Assembly (NCBI RefSeq): GCF_900446215.1
Contig: NZ_UAQZ01000001.1
Span: 1,798,001-1,862,000, forward strand
Source: Burkholderia cenocepacia
Lineage (GTDB): Bacteria; Pseudomonadota; Gammaproteobacteria; Burkholderiales; Burkholderiaceae
DNA: 64,000 bases
Direction of reading: 5' to 3'
Part shown: in pieces, positions 1 through 8,358 of the stretch
Position numbering within the stretch: the first letter of the stretch is position 1
Layout of the letters: the number at the start of each line of letters is the position of its first letter
The notes under the pieces: model-generated
What the model was told of the DNA's origin: nothing
Database searches by the model: none
Seen by the model: the letters and a program-made list of their open reading frames with translations, nothing else
Translations under genes and position numbers: made by a program

Positions 1-104
1 GCTCGATCGGCGCGTTTCTTGCGCGCTATCTGCACGAGGTCGCGACGGTCGGCTACCACGATGCGCCGCTCGAGGCCGACGCGCGACAACACGAATTCGA
101 TTGA
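1..104 (+). CDS. C-terminal end of an unidentified protein (truncated by window edge)
   Basis: The frame is open from the first bases to a TGA at 102-104 and gives 33 residues ending in LEADARQHEFD. The codon use (GC-rich third positions) fits a real gene. Too little is present to name a family. About 110 bp separate it from the next gene on the same strand, so they could be cotranscribed. Confidence 0.5.
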   Translation, partial: SIGAFLARYLHEVATVGYHDAPLEADARQHEFD

Positions 105-212
105 CCCCTGACCCCGACACCGGCGCGAGCGTGCGCATGTCGCGATGAACGTATCCAATGCCCCTGCCGGCCCGCCGTTCGCGCGCCGGGCCGCACCGTT
201 CGGGAGCGTGTG

Positions 213-2231
213 ATGAGCGACACGATCCATGCGTGGATCGGTGCGATCGGCGCGCATCCGCTGCTCGTGCTGGCGATCGTGTTCGTGGCCGCCTGCGCGG
301 AGGCGATCGCGTTGATCGGCACGATCGTGCCGGCCGGCGCCGTGATGTTCGCGGCCGGCGCGCTGATCGGCGCGGGCGCGCTCGACGCGTGGGCGACGAT
401 CGGCGTCGCGGCCGTCGGCGCGGTGATCGGCGACGGGATCAGTTACGAACTCGGGCGGCATTACCGCGGGATGATCCGCAACGCATGGGCGCGCTTCGGC
501 TATGCGAACGCCTACGCGCGCGGCGAGGAATTCGTGCTGCGTCACGGCATGAAGAGCATCGTGCTCGCGCGTTTTCTCGCGCCGGTGCGTGCGGTGGTGC
601 CGGTCGTCGTCGGCTGCGCGACGCTGCCGCGCCGGTCGTTCTATCCGGTCAACGTGATCTCGGCGCTCGTGTGGGCGCCTGTCCACGTCGCGCCCGGCAT
701 CCTGTTCGGCGCGTCGGCCGCGCTGGCCGCGGCGATCAGCGTGCGGGTCGCCGCGATCCTGCTGGTCGTCGCCGCGCTGGTCGCGCTCGTGTGGATCGGC
801 GTGCGCATCGCGCTGCGGCGCGGCTGGCCGCTGCTGTGCCGTGCGCTCGCCGAAGCCCTGCATGCCTGCGCGCGCCGCTGGCCGCGGTTCGGCGCGCGGC
901 TGCACGACGGGATCGCGTACCTGCGCGGGTTGCCGGGCGCGGTGCCCGTGCTCGCGCTGCTGTTCATCGGCTGTGTGTGGCTGTTCGCGGGCATCGTGCA
1001 GGACGTCGTCGCGAACGATCCGCTGATGCACGCGGACATCGCGCTGTACGCGTTCCTGCAGAACCTGCGCACGCCGCCCGTCGACGCCGCGATGAGCGCG
1101 CTCGCCGTGCTGCATGGGCACGACACGGGGCTGATCGTCGCGGCCGCGTTTCTCGTCTGGCTGATGATTCATCGCTGCTGGCTGTCGGCTGCGTGGTGGC
1201 TCGCGACGGTCGGCGTCGCCGTCGTGCTCGTGCCGGTGTTCGGCGGAGGCGTGCCGGGCGCGACACCCGCGAGCCTGCCGCCCGGCGCGCCGCACGTGGC
1301 GCTGCCCGACGCCGACGCCGCGTTCGCGATCCTCGCGAGCAGCGGCCTCGGCTGGGTGCTCACGCGCGACCGGCCCGCGTTGTGGCGCATTCCGGTCGTG
1401 ACCGCGGTCGTGCTGTGGATCGTGCTCGGCGGTTTCGCGCGGCTGTACGTCGGCGACACCTGGTTGTCGGGCCTGCTGGGCGGATGGAGCCTCGGGCTCG
1501 CGTGGTTCGCGTTGCTCGCCGGCGCCTATGCGTACTGGCGCGTGCGCGAGCATGTGCAGCCGAGAGGCGCGCTCGTCGCGGTCGTCGTCGTGCTCGCGAC
1601 GGCCGGCGTATGGACGGTGCCCGCGCAATGGCAGCTCGATCGCGCGGCGCGTCCGCATGTCGGCGACGTGGTCGCGATGACCGTCGACCAGTGGCTGCGC
1701 GGCGGCTGGCAGCGCGTGCCGACGCGGCGTACCGAGATCGGCGGCGACCGCGAGGAATATCTGCCGCTGCAATGGAGCGCGACGTCGGACACGCTCGACC
1801 GGCATCTCGCGCAGGCCGGCTGGCAGCGTGCGACGCCGTGGTCGCCGGCCACCGCGCTGCGCTGGCTGTTGCCGCAGGCGCCGACGGATACGCTGCCCGT
1901 GCTGCCGCGCTATACGCATGGCGAAAGCACGCGGCGCGTGTTCGTCCATATCGACCCGGCCCACCCGGAAAGCCGTTTCGTGCTGCGGCTGTGGCGTTAT
2001 CCGTACGTGCTGCAGGATGCGCTCGGCATGCGGCCGCTGTGGTACGGCGCGCTGTATCGCGAGACGCTGCGCCGGCCGGCGCGGCTGATGACGATCGTGC
2101 GCACGACGACGATCGACGATGCGGCGGCGATCGCGCAGGCGCTGGCGGTCGAGCCGACGATCGCGCATCGGCCGGCGGGAGTGACGGTCGCGCCGGACGA
2201 GATGCTGCTGGTGTGGATGGTGAGGCCGTGA
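213..2231 (+). CDS. DedA / PAP2-like / LssY C-terminal membrane protein
   Basis: A 672-residue multi-domain inner-membrane protein. Residues about 25-165 are a DedA (SNARE-associated) domain with the GTIVPAG and FLAPVRAVVPVVVG stretches of that family. Residues about 265-440 have the helix pattern of a PAP2 phosphatase. The C-terminal 200 residues match the LssY C-terminal domain. Family knowledge links DedA proteins to lipid-carrier flipping and PAP2 to lipid-phosphate hydrolysis. The PAP2 part looks catalytically dead: the PSGH motif is PDAD (about 365-368), and the third motif reads ARLYVGDTWLSG, keeping Arg410 but replacing His with Thr416 and Asp with Gly420; the first Lys/Arg-Pro motif is also missing. 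ATG at 213 is preferred over GTG at 210 because GGGAG lies just upstream. Confidence 0.85.
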   Translation: MSDTIHAWIGAIGAHPLLVLAIVFVAACAEAIALIGTIVPAGAVMFAAGALIGAGALDAWATIGVAAVGAVIGDGISYELGRHYRGMIRNAWARFGYANAYARGEEFVLRHGMKSIVLARFLAPVRAVVPVVVGCATLPRRSFYPVNVISALVWAPVHVAPGILFGASAALAAAISVRVAAILLVVAALVALVWIGVRIALRRGWPLLCRALAEALHACARRWPRFGARLHDGIAYLRGLPGAVPVLALLFIGCVWLFAGIVQDVVANDPLMHADIALYAFLQNLRTPPVDAAMSALAVLHGHDTGLIVAAAFLVWLMIHRCWLSAAWWLATVGVAVVLVPVFGGGVPGATPASLPPGAPHVALPDADAAFAILASSGLGWVLTRDRPALWRIPVVTAVVLWIVLGGFARLYVGDTWLSGLLGGWSLGLAWFALLAGAYAYWRVREHVQPRGALVAVVVVLATAGVWTVPAQWQLDRAARPHVGDVVAMTVDQWLRGGWQRVPTRRTEIGGDREEYLPLQWSATSDTLDRHLAQAGWQRATPWSPATALRWLLPQAPTDTLPVLPRYTHGESTRRVFVHIDPAHPESRFVLRLWRYPYVLQDALGMRPLWYGALYRETLRRPARLMTIVRTTTIDDAAAIAQALAVEPTIAHRPAGVTVAPDEMLLVWMVRP

Positions 2232-2257
2232 GGGGGTGCGCGTGCCGTGCGCCCCTT
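2231..2257. terminator. Probable bidirectional terminator hairpin
   Basis: An 11-pair stem including G-U pairs, with a 5-nt loop, sits exactly between the converging DedA/PAP2 gene and the antitoxin gene and overlaps the antitoxin stop codon. There is no long T run, so Rho-independent action is not certain. Confidence 0.45.
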
Positions 2258-2585
2258 ACGCGTGCGACGGCTGCGCGGGAACGACGGACAGGCGCAGGCC
2301 GACGGTCTTGAGCACCGCGAGCAGGGTCTTCAGCGTCGGGTTGCCGTTCGGGGACAGCGTGCGATACAGCGATTCGCGGCTGATGCCGGCTTCGGCCGCG
2401 ACGGCGCCGAGCCCGCCATACGCTTCCGCGACCGTGCGCAGCGCGAGCAGGCCGGCCGCGCGGTTGTCCGGGTCGTCGAGCGACTCCATCGCGACGCGCA
2501 GATAGGCGACCGCGAGCTCGCGGTCGGCGCCGAGTTCGGCGACCTCTGCGTCGTGGTGCGATACCGCGCCTTTGAGCTTGTTCAC
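2256..2585 (-). CDS. higA: HigA-type antitoxin (HTH)
   Basis: 109 residues. The C-terminal half (about 48-100) has a helix-turn-helix of the addiction-module antidote family, with the typical GLGAVAAEAGISRESLYRTL stretch followed by NPTLKTLLAVLKTVGL. It should bind and neutralise the toxin encoded just upstream and repress their shared promoter. Its ATG overlaps the toxin stop (ATGA), so the two are translationally coupled, in the toxin-first order usual for higBA. The symbol rests on family and gene order only. Confidence 0.85.
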   Translation of the reverse strand: MNKLKGAVSHHDAEVAELGADRELAVAYLRVAMESLDDPDNRAAGLLALRTVAEAYGGLGAVAAEAGISRESLYRTLSPNGNPTLKTLLAVLKTVGLRLSVVPAQPSHA

Positions 2586-2914
2586 ATTTGCCTCCGTTTC
2601 CAGTTCGACCAGTGTTCCTTTGCGCGCCGGATGTCGTCGGATTGACTCGCCTTGTCGCCGCCTGACAATAGCAGCACCAGGGCGCTGCCGTGCCGGCCGA
2701 AGTACACGCGATAGCCGGCGCCGACATGGACGCGCAGTTCGATCACGCCTTCGCCGACCGGCTCGCAGTCGCCGAAATTGCCGGTCTGTACGCGGCGCAG
2801 GCGCTCGCGGATGCGTGCCTGCGCGAGCTTGTCACGCACGGCGTTCAGCCATTCGGTGAAAGGCTCGCGACCGTCGTCGCGCTGATAGCGAAGCAGTTCG
2901 AACTTGGAGAGCAT
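2582..2914 (-). CDS. higB: HigB/RelE-superfamily toxin (Gp49-like)
   Basis: 110 residues matching the phage-derived Gp49-like/HigB toxin family: a FTEWLNAVRD N-terminal helix, a strand pair ending ELRVHVGAGYRVYFGR, and LLLSGGDKASQSDDIRRAKEH near the C-terminus. Family members are ribosome-dependent mRNA interferases. It is the first gene of a two-gene operon with higA, and its start codon lies at the edge of a near-palindrome that probably is the operator. Both genes look intact. Confidence 0.85.
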   Translation of the reverse strand: MLSKFELLRYQRDDGREPFTEWLNAVRDKLAQARIRERLRRVQTGNFGDCEPVGEGVIELRVHVGAGYRVYFGRHGSALVLLLSGGDKASQSDDIRRAKEHWSNWKRRQM

Positions 2915-2933
2915 TGTAACTTATAAGCTACAA
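2914..2933. promoter_or_regulatory. Operator palindrome at the higBA start
   Basis: TTGTAACTTATAAGCTACAA is a 20-bp near-perfect palindrome with one mismatched pair. It starts at the first base of the toxin ATG and contains a TATAAG-like -10 element on the minus strand. This is where HigA-type repressors usually bind. Confidence 0.55.
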
Positions 2934-3201
2934 AAAATCAATGGAACGAATCGGGTCGCATGCAATGGCTTCACAGCCGACGCGCATGCAGCGTCTTCAT
3001 GGTTCGGCTGTCAGGGCATGGAGCGGACCTCCCGGACGACGATCATTGTTTCATCCGGTCGGGCGCGCGACGATTCGGCCAAATGGCCGGTATCGATGGC
3101 GTGATGAGGGGGGATGCGCTCGGAGACGGAGAGCGAGAGGAACGACTGGGTGGAGGGTTTGCCGGCTCGCGATGTGTACCGCGAGCCGGCAGATTCCCGC
3201 G

Positions 3202-3756
3202 CTACTGCTTCGCCGGCACGGCGGTCGCGACTTTGTCGAGTGCCGCCGGAATGTACGTATCGAGTTGCGCGGTCACCGATTCGTAGAAGTCGATCGGCTT
3301 GCCCCATGCGTCGGGCACGTCGACGTGTTTCCCGCTCGCGTACTCGGCCAGCGTGAACACCTTGCCGGCCGCCGCTGGATAGAGCGCGAGCACCTTTTCC
3401 TTGTGCTTGTCGGTCATCGTCAGGATGACGTCCGAATGCTTGACGTCGTTCGCGTTCAACTGCGCCGCGCGATGCGCGGACGTGTCGATCCCGCGGCGCT
3501 TCATCAGGATCACGCCGTTCTCCTCCGGCTTTTCGTCGTACGGATCCTCGTCGACCGCGCGCGAAATTACCGCGACATGCGCGTGGCGCTGCGCGATCAA
3601 CTGGCCGGCAATCGCTTCCGCCATCACGCTGCGCCCGGTGTTGCCCGTGTCGACGAACGCGACCTTCTTCGGTTCGTCGGCCCATGCCGACGTCGCGCAC
3701 TGGATGCCGACGCCGCAGAGCAGCGCAAGCGTGCCGAGGGTGTGCCTTCTTTTCAT
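3202..3756 (-). CDS. Exported LMW-tyrosine-phosphatase/arsenate-reductase-like protein lacking the catalytic Cys
   Basis: 184 residues with an Sec-type signal peptide (KRR, hydrophobic core, likely cleavage after AWA at residue 26). The fold is that of low-molecular-weight protein tyrosine phosphatases: the P-loop region reads VDTGNTGRS (35-43) followed by VMAEAIA, and the general-acid loop is VPDAWG with Asp149. The P-loop nucleophile, normally Cys in the C-x5-R motif, is Asp36, while Arg42 and Ser43 are kept. So it is probably not a normal phosphatase or arsenate reductase; a binding or other role is possible. The start at 3756 is chosen because GGAG lies 8 bases upstream; an earlier ATG at 3801 has no ribosome site. 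Confidence 0.75.
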   Translation of the reverse strand: MKRRHTLGTLALLCGVGIQCATSAWADEPKKVAFVDTGNTGRSVMAEAIAGQLIAQRHAHVAVISRAVDEDPYDEKPEENGVILMKRRGIDTSAHRAAQLNANDVKHSDVILTMTDKHKEKVLALYPAAAGKVFTLAEYASGKHVDVPDAWGKPIDFYESVTAQLDTYIPAALDKVATAVPAKQ

Positions 3757-3939
3757 GATGTCTCCGCCAGGGTGGGGTGGTTGCTCGCCCCGGTGACGCA
3801 CCGGGGTTTGCGGGAAATCATGACGGCCGCATGCGGCGGAAAAAAATAAACGGCCGGTTTTCGCAAGTCGGTGTCGCTTCGTTGCAAGCGGGTGCGACGC
3901 TCGGGCCGGCGCCGAGCGTCGTACGTCGCTGCTTCATCG

Positions 3940-6390
3940 TCATGCCGGCGAGGCGACACGTTCCGCTGCAAACCCCGCCAACGTACGCAACGCATCCCGC
4001 GCCGAGCGCAGATAAAACGCCTGCAGATGAAACACGTGCCAGCGTGCCGCATGAATCTCCAGCCGGCACAGCACGCCGCACGCATGCGCATGCTCCGCGA
4101 GGCGCTGCGCGTCGGACAGCAGCACTTCCTGGTCGCCGGCCTGGATCAGCATCGGCGGCAGGTCGCGCAGGTCGGTGTCGAGCGGGCCGCGCGCCGCGGC
4201 GGACCCCGTGCCGTGATACCAGCGCAGGCCCTGTTCGAGCCAGCCGCGCCGGATCATCGGATCGTCGTGGCGGCGCGAGGCCAGCGTCGCGCCGTCGAGC
4301 GCCGGGTCGGTCACGGGCGAGATCAGCAGCAGCGCGGCGGCAGCCGGCTCGCCGCGCTCGCGCAGCGCGATGGCGAGCGCCAGCGCCAGCGCGCCACCGG
4401 CGGAGTCGCCGGCGATCACGATCCGGTGTGGCGCATAGCCCTGCGTGCGCATCGCATCGTAGGCGGCCAGTGCATCGTCGAGCGCGGCCGGGCTCGGATG
4501 CTCGGGCGCGAGCCGGTAATCGGGCACCCACACCGGCAGCCCCGCGTCGTTCGCGAGGCGCGTCGTCACGCCGCGATGCGTATGCGGCCCGCCGAGACAA
4601 AATGCGCCGCCGTGCAGATAGAGGATCGCGCCACCCGTATCGCCACGCTTCGGCGCGACGACTTCGACGGGCACGCGTTGCGCCGACGTGCGGTAGCGCA
4701 GCGTGCCGCCCGCGCCGGGCATCAGCGGCGACAGCAGCGCGACGACGCGGCGCTGCATGCGCGCGCCGAACGGCGGCCCGATCAGCGGCCGGAACGCGAC
4801 GCGCAGGAAACCGCGCAACGAAGCGGCCGTGAAGGCTTCGAGTCTGCCGGCGGGCGGCGCGACCATCGTGCCGTGCAGCGGCGAGGCCGCCGCGGGCAGC
4901 GGCTGCGACAAGCGGTACGCGGACATGCCGGTGAAGCGCGTGATCCACCGGTAGGTCAGCGTGAAGCCCGGCCAGTTCGTGCTGTTGTGTCCCGACGCAT
5001 CGACGTACCAGCTCTTGCAATTGCTCCATACCGACCCTGCGAGCCGTTGCTGCACGTGCACGTTGAAACGCCGGTAGCGGCGCGCGTCGACGTCGATCTC
5101 GCGCGCGCCGTCGCGACGCATCGCATGCACGCAGCGCATCACGTGCGCGATCTGGCTTTCGAGCATGTAGACGATCGAGTTGTGACCGAGGTTGGTGTTC
5201 GGGCCGTACAGCATGAAGAAGTTCGGAAAGCCGGGCACGGTGAGCCCGAGATACGCCTGCGCGCCGCGTCGCCACGCATCGTTCAGTTCGAGGCCGCCGC
5301 GGCCCGTGATGCGCATCGGCGACAGGAACTCGGTCGCCGCGAACCCGGTGCCGTAGACGATCGCGTCGACGGGATGATGCACGCCGTCGGCGGTTTCGAT
5401 CCCGTCCTCGGTCACGCGCCGGATCGGCTGCGTGACGAGCTCGACATGGTCGCGGCTCATCGCGGCGAGATAGTCGCTCGACAACAGGATGCGCTTGCAG
5501 CCGACCGGATAGTCGGGCGTGAGCCGTGCGCGCAGCGCGGGGTCCGGCACGTCGCGCGCGAGCAGCTTGCGAAACGGCCGGCCGACCGCGACCTTCATCA
5601 ACCCGTGCAGGCGCGTGAACGCGATCGCACGCGCTTCGTAGTGCAGGTAGATCGATGCGCGATGCAGTTTCATCGCCGCCGGCAGCCGGCGAAACAGCGC
5701 CTTTTCCCACGGGCGATACGCGCGGTCGGGACGCGGCATCACATAGGCCGGCGAGCGCTGGAACACCGTCAGGCGCCGCACGTCGCCGGCGATCGCCGGA
5801 ACGAACTGGATCGCCGATGCACCGGTGCCGACCACGGCGACACGTTTGCCGGCGAGTGCATAATCGTGATCCCAGTGTGCGGAGTGAAACGCACGGCCGC
5901 GAAACGTGTCGATGCCGGGCAGGTCCGGCATGGCGGGGCGGCTCAGCTGGCCGGTGCCGCTGACGAGCAGCGCGGCGCTCAGCGTCGTGCCGTCGCGCAG
6001 CGTGACGTGCCACAGCGCGCCGGCTTCGTCGTAGCGTGCGTGTTCGACTTCGGCGCCGAAGCGCAGATATCGCGCGAGGCCGTACTTGCGCGCGCAGTGT
6101 TGCAGGTACGCGTGAATTTCAGGCTGCGGCGCGAACACGCGCGACCACGCCGGATTGGGCTCGAACGAGAACGAGTACAGGTGCGAAGGCACGTCGCACG
6201 CGGCGCCCGGATAGCGGTTGTCGCGCCACACGCCGCCGACGTCGTGCGAGCGTTCGACGATCACGAAATCGTGAATGCCGGCGCGTTGCAGCGCGACCGC
6301 CATGCCGATGCCGGCAAAGCCGGCGCCGATGATGATCGCGGCAAGCGGCGTGGCGGAGCCGGCGGAACGGGAAGGATCAGGCGACAGCAT
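3940..6390 (-). CDS. Baeyer-Villiger monooxygenase fused to an HSL-family esterase
   Basis: 816 residues in one uninterrupted frame. The N-terminal 500 residues are a class B flavin monooxygenase: GAGFAG (22-27) for FAD, GTGASA (188-193) for NADPH, and the fingerprint FRGRAFHSAHWD (163-174), which fits F-x-G-x3-H-x3-W-P/D. Residues about 560-816 are a hormone-sensitive-lipase-type alpha/beta hydrolase with HGGAF (593-597), GDSAG (Ser663), a likely Asp753 and His785. Such a protein could oxidise a ketone to an ester and then hydrolyse the ester; the substrate is unknown. Translation starts at 6390 after GAGGAAA and overlaps the end of the upstream GMC gene by 14 bp. Confidence 0.85.
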   Translation of the reverse strand: MLSPDPSRSAGSATPLAAIIIGAGFAGIGMAVALQRAGIHDFVIVERSHDVGGVWRDNRYPGAACDVPSHLYSFSFEPNPAWSRVFAPQPEIHAYLQHCARKYGLARYLRFGAEVEHARYDEAGALWHVTLRDGTTLSAALLVSGTGQLSRPAMPDLPGIDTFRGRAFHSAHWDHDYALAGKRVAVVGTGASAIQFVPAIAGDVRRLTVFQRSPAYVMPRPDRAYRPWEKALFRRLPAAMKLHRASIYLHYEARAIAFTRLHGLMKVAVGRPFRKLLARDVPDPALRARLTPDYPVGCKRILLSSDYLAAMSRDHVELVTQPIRRVTEDGIETADGVHHPVDAIVYGTGFAATEFLSPMRITGRGGLELNDAWRRGAQAYLGLTVPGFPNFFMLYGPNTNLGHNSIVYMLESQIAHVMRCVHAMRRDGAREIDVDARRYRRFNVHVQQRLAGSVWSNCKSWYVDASGHNSTNWPGFTLTYRWITRFTGMSAYRLSQPLPAAASPLHGTMVAPPAGRLEAFTAASLRGFLRVAFRPLIGPPFGARMQRRVVALLSPLMPGAGGTLRYRTSAQRVPVEVVAPKRGDTGGAILYLHGGAFCLGGPHTHRGVTTRLANDAGLPVWVPDYRLAPEHPSPAALDDALAAYDAMRTQGYAPHRIVIAGDSAGGALALALAIALRERGEPAAAALLLISPVTDPALDGATLASRRHDDPMIRRGWLEQGLRWYHGTGSAAARGPLDTDLRDLPPMLIQAGDQEVLLSDAQRLAEHAHACGVLCRLEIHAARWHVFHLQAFYLRSARDALRTLAGFAAERVASPA

Positions 6391-8095
6391 GGCGGGTTTC
6401 CTCGGGCTGGGCGGTATCGTGCGCGGCGTGGGGTGCAAGGGTAGCGTCGAAATCCGTCGCTGTCCTGACGATTGCTTCGGCATGCGGCTCTACCGCTACG
6501 CGGCATACGCCGCGCATCAGGTCGACGGCCTTCTCGGCGATCATGATCGTCGGCGCATTGGTGTTGCCGCCGATGAGCGTCGGCATCACCGATGCATCGA
6601 CGATGCGCAGCCCTTGCAGGCCATGCACGCGCAGTTGCGGATCGACGACGGCGAGCGCGTCGCGTCCCATCCGGCAGGTGCCGACCGGGTGATAGACGGT
6701 GTCGGTGCGCCGCCGCAGCACGTCGCGAATCTCGTCGTCGGTCGTCACGTTCGCGGTGAACAGGTCGCGCGTGGTCCAGCTGGCGAGTGCCGGTGCGTCC
6801 ATCAGGCGACGCGTGAGGCGGAAGCCCGCGACCATGTCGTCGAGATCGCGCGGATCGTCGAAGAATGCGGGATCGATGCGCGGCGCCGCGAGCGGATCGG
6901 CGCCGTTCAGCGTGACCGAGCCGCGGCTGCGCGGCCGCAGCAGGCAGACGTGGCACGACAGCCCGTGACCGGCATGCGGCTTGCGCGCATGGTCGTCGAC
7001 GAGCGCGACGACGAAATGCAGCTGGATGTCCGGTGCGGCGAGATCGGCACGCGTTTTCAGGAAGCCGCCGCCTTCCGCGAAGTTCGACGTCAGCATCCCG
7101 CGCCGTTCGCGGCGAAAGCGCGCGAATTCGCGCAGCATGCGCAGCCCGCCGCGGACGGATACGCCCATCGTGTCGACGCTGCGCGTGCGGTAGCCGAAGA
7201 TGAAATCCGGATGATCCTGCAGGTTGCGGCCGACGCCCGGCAGGTCCGCCCGTACCGCGATGCCGCGCTGCTGGAGTGCACTGCCCGGGCCGACACCCGA
7301 CAGCATCAGCAATTGCGGTGTCTGCAGCGCGCCGGCCGCGAGCACGACTTCGCGCCGCGCGCGCAGCGTGCGGATTTCGCCGTGCTGCCGCACTTCGACG
7401 CCGGTTGCGCGCGTGCCGTCGAACAGGATGCGCAGCACCTGCGCATGCGTCTCGACCGTCAGGTTGTCGCGTCGCCCGACGTGCGGCAGCAGGTACGCGC
7501 GTGCCGCGCTCCATCGTTCGCCGTGCTTTTGCGTGACCTGGTAGATCCCGATGCCTTCCTGCTGCGCGCCGTTGAAATCGTCGGTGAGCGGCAAGCCGGC
7601 CTGTCGCGCGGCTTCCAGATAGCGCGCGTGAAACGGGTTGCCGGTGCGCAGGTCGCTGACCCACAGCGGGCCGTCGCGGCCGTGCCACGCATCGTCGAAG
7701 CGCTCGTTGTGTTCGCTCAGGCGAAAGTACGGCAGCACGTCGTCGTATGCCCAGCCTTCGTTGCCGAGCGCGGCCCAGCCGTCGTAATCGACGCGATGGC
7801 CGCGGATATAGACCATCGCGTTGATCGCCGACGAACCGCCGAGCGTCCTGCCGCGCGGCTGATAGCCGATGCGCCCGCCGAGCCCCGGCTGCGGCACCGT
7901 GTCGAAGGCCCAGTTGTTCAAGCGGGTGGGCATCATCGCGACCGCGCCGGTCGGCACGTTGACGACCGCGCCGTCGCCCCGGCCGCCGGCTTCGAGCACG
8001 CAGACGGTCACGGCCGGGTCCTCGGTCAGCCGCCCCGCGACGACGCAGCCGCCCGACCCGCCGCCAACCACGATGTAGTCGAAAGTCCTGCTCAT
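6377..8095 (-). CDS. GMC-family alcohol/choline-dehydrogenase-like oxidoreductase
   Basis: 572 residues. FAD-binding VVGGGSGGCVVAGRL at the N-terminus, the GMC signature region TLGGSSAINAMVYIRG, and the C-terminal catalytic HPVGTCRMG followed by NAPTIMIAEKAVDLM show an intact GMC oxidoreductase of the alkanol/choline dehydrogenase type. It would oxidise an alcohol to an aldehyde or ketone with FAD. Located just upstream of and overlapping the monooxygenase-esterase gene, it could supply the carbonyl substrate or handle the released alcohol. Start ATG 8095 follows AAGGAG; the longer frame upstream has no ribosome site and no family match. Confidence 0.88.
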   Translation of the reverse strand: MSRTFDYIVVGGGSGGCVVAGRLTEDPAVTVCVLEAGGRGDGAVVNVPTGAVAMMPTRLNNWAFDTVPQPGLGGRIGYQPRGRTLGGSSAINAMVYIRGHRVDYDGWAALGNEGWAYDDVLPYFRLSEHNERFDDAWHGRDGPLWVSDLRTGNPFHARYLEAARQAGLPLTDDFNGAQQEGIGIYQVTQKHGERWSAARAYLLPHVGRRDNLTVETHAQVLRILFDGTRATGVEVRQHGEIRTLRARREVVLAAGALQTPQLLMLSGVGPGSALQQRGIAVRADLPGVGRNLQDHPDFIFGYRTRSVDTMGVSVRGGLRMLREFARFRRERRGMLTSNFAEGGGFLKTRADLAAPDIQLHFVVALVDDHARKPHAGHGLSCHVCLLRPRSRGSVTLNGADPLAAPRIDPAFFDDPRDLDDMVAGFRLTRRLMDAPALASWTTRDLFTANVTTDDEIRDVLRRRTDTVYHPVGTCRMGRDALAVVDPQLRVHGLQGLRIVDASVMPTLIGGNTNAPTIMIAEKAVDLMRGVCRVAVEPHAEAIVRTATDFDATLAPHAAHDTAQPEETRHAVA

Positions 8096-8322
8096 GGAAT
8101 CGTCTCCTTTCCTCGGTAACCGGTGGGTCACGCGATGCACGTCGGCATGCGGGGACGGGCGGCGCGCCGGTGGGCGAAGCGGGCGGCGGGATCGATCGGG
8201 CGACTCGGTCGCATGGTGTCTCCTCCTGGGGCGATGGCGTCGTTCGGGCGACGACCGGATGACGCCGATGGTGCGGGCCGCGTGGGAAAACACCAATGCT
8301 GCTTGGGGACAATTGTTTTAGT

Positions 8323-8335
8323 ATTTGGGCCAAAT
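8323..8335. promoter_or_regulatory. 13-bp palindrome in the divergent GMC/AraC promoter region
   Basis: ATTTGGGCCAAAT is a perfect palindrome around a central G. It lies 23 bp upstream of the AraC-family gene, in an AT-richer stretch of the 263-bp divergent region, and is a plausible regulator-binding or promoter-proximal site. Confidence 0.35.
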
Positions 8336-8358
8336 CGGCGCTTCGAGGGTTTCTCCGC

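Noticed and set aside
158-2311. 717-residue Arg-rich open frame overlapping the DedA/PAP2 gene
   Set aside because: It is a frame shadow of high-GC coding DNA: very Arg/Ala-rich, no domain, and the overlapping frame has clear DedA and LssY features.
2906-2937. Leaderless promoter with TACAAT as -10 box for the toxin gene
   Set aside because: That -10 would overlap the ATG and place the transcription start inside the coding region; the TATAAG within the palindrome is more plausible.
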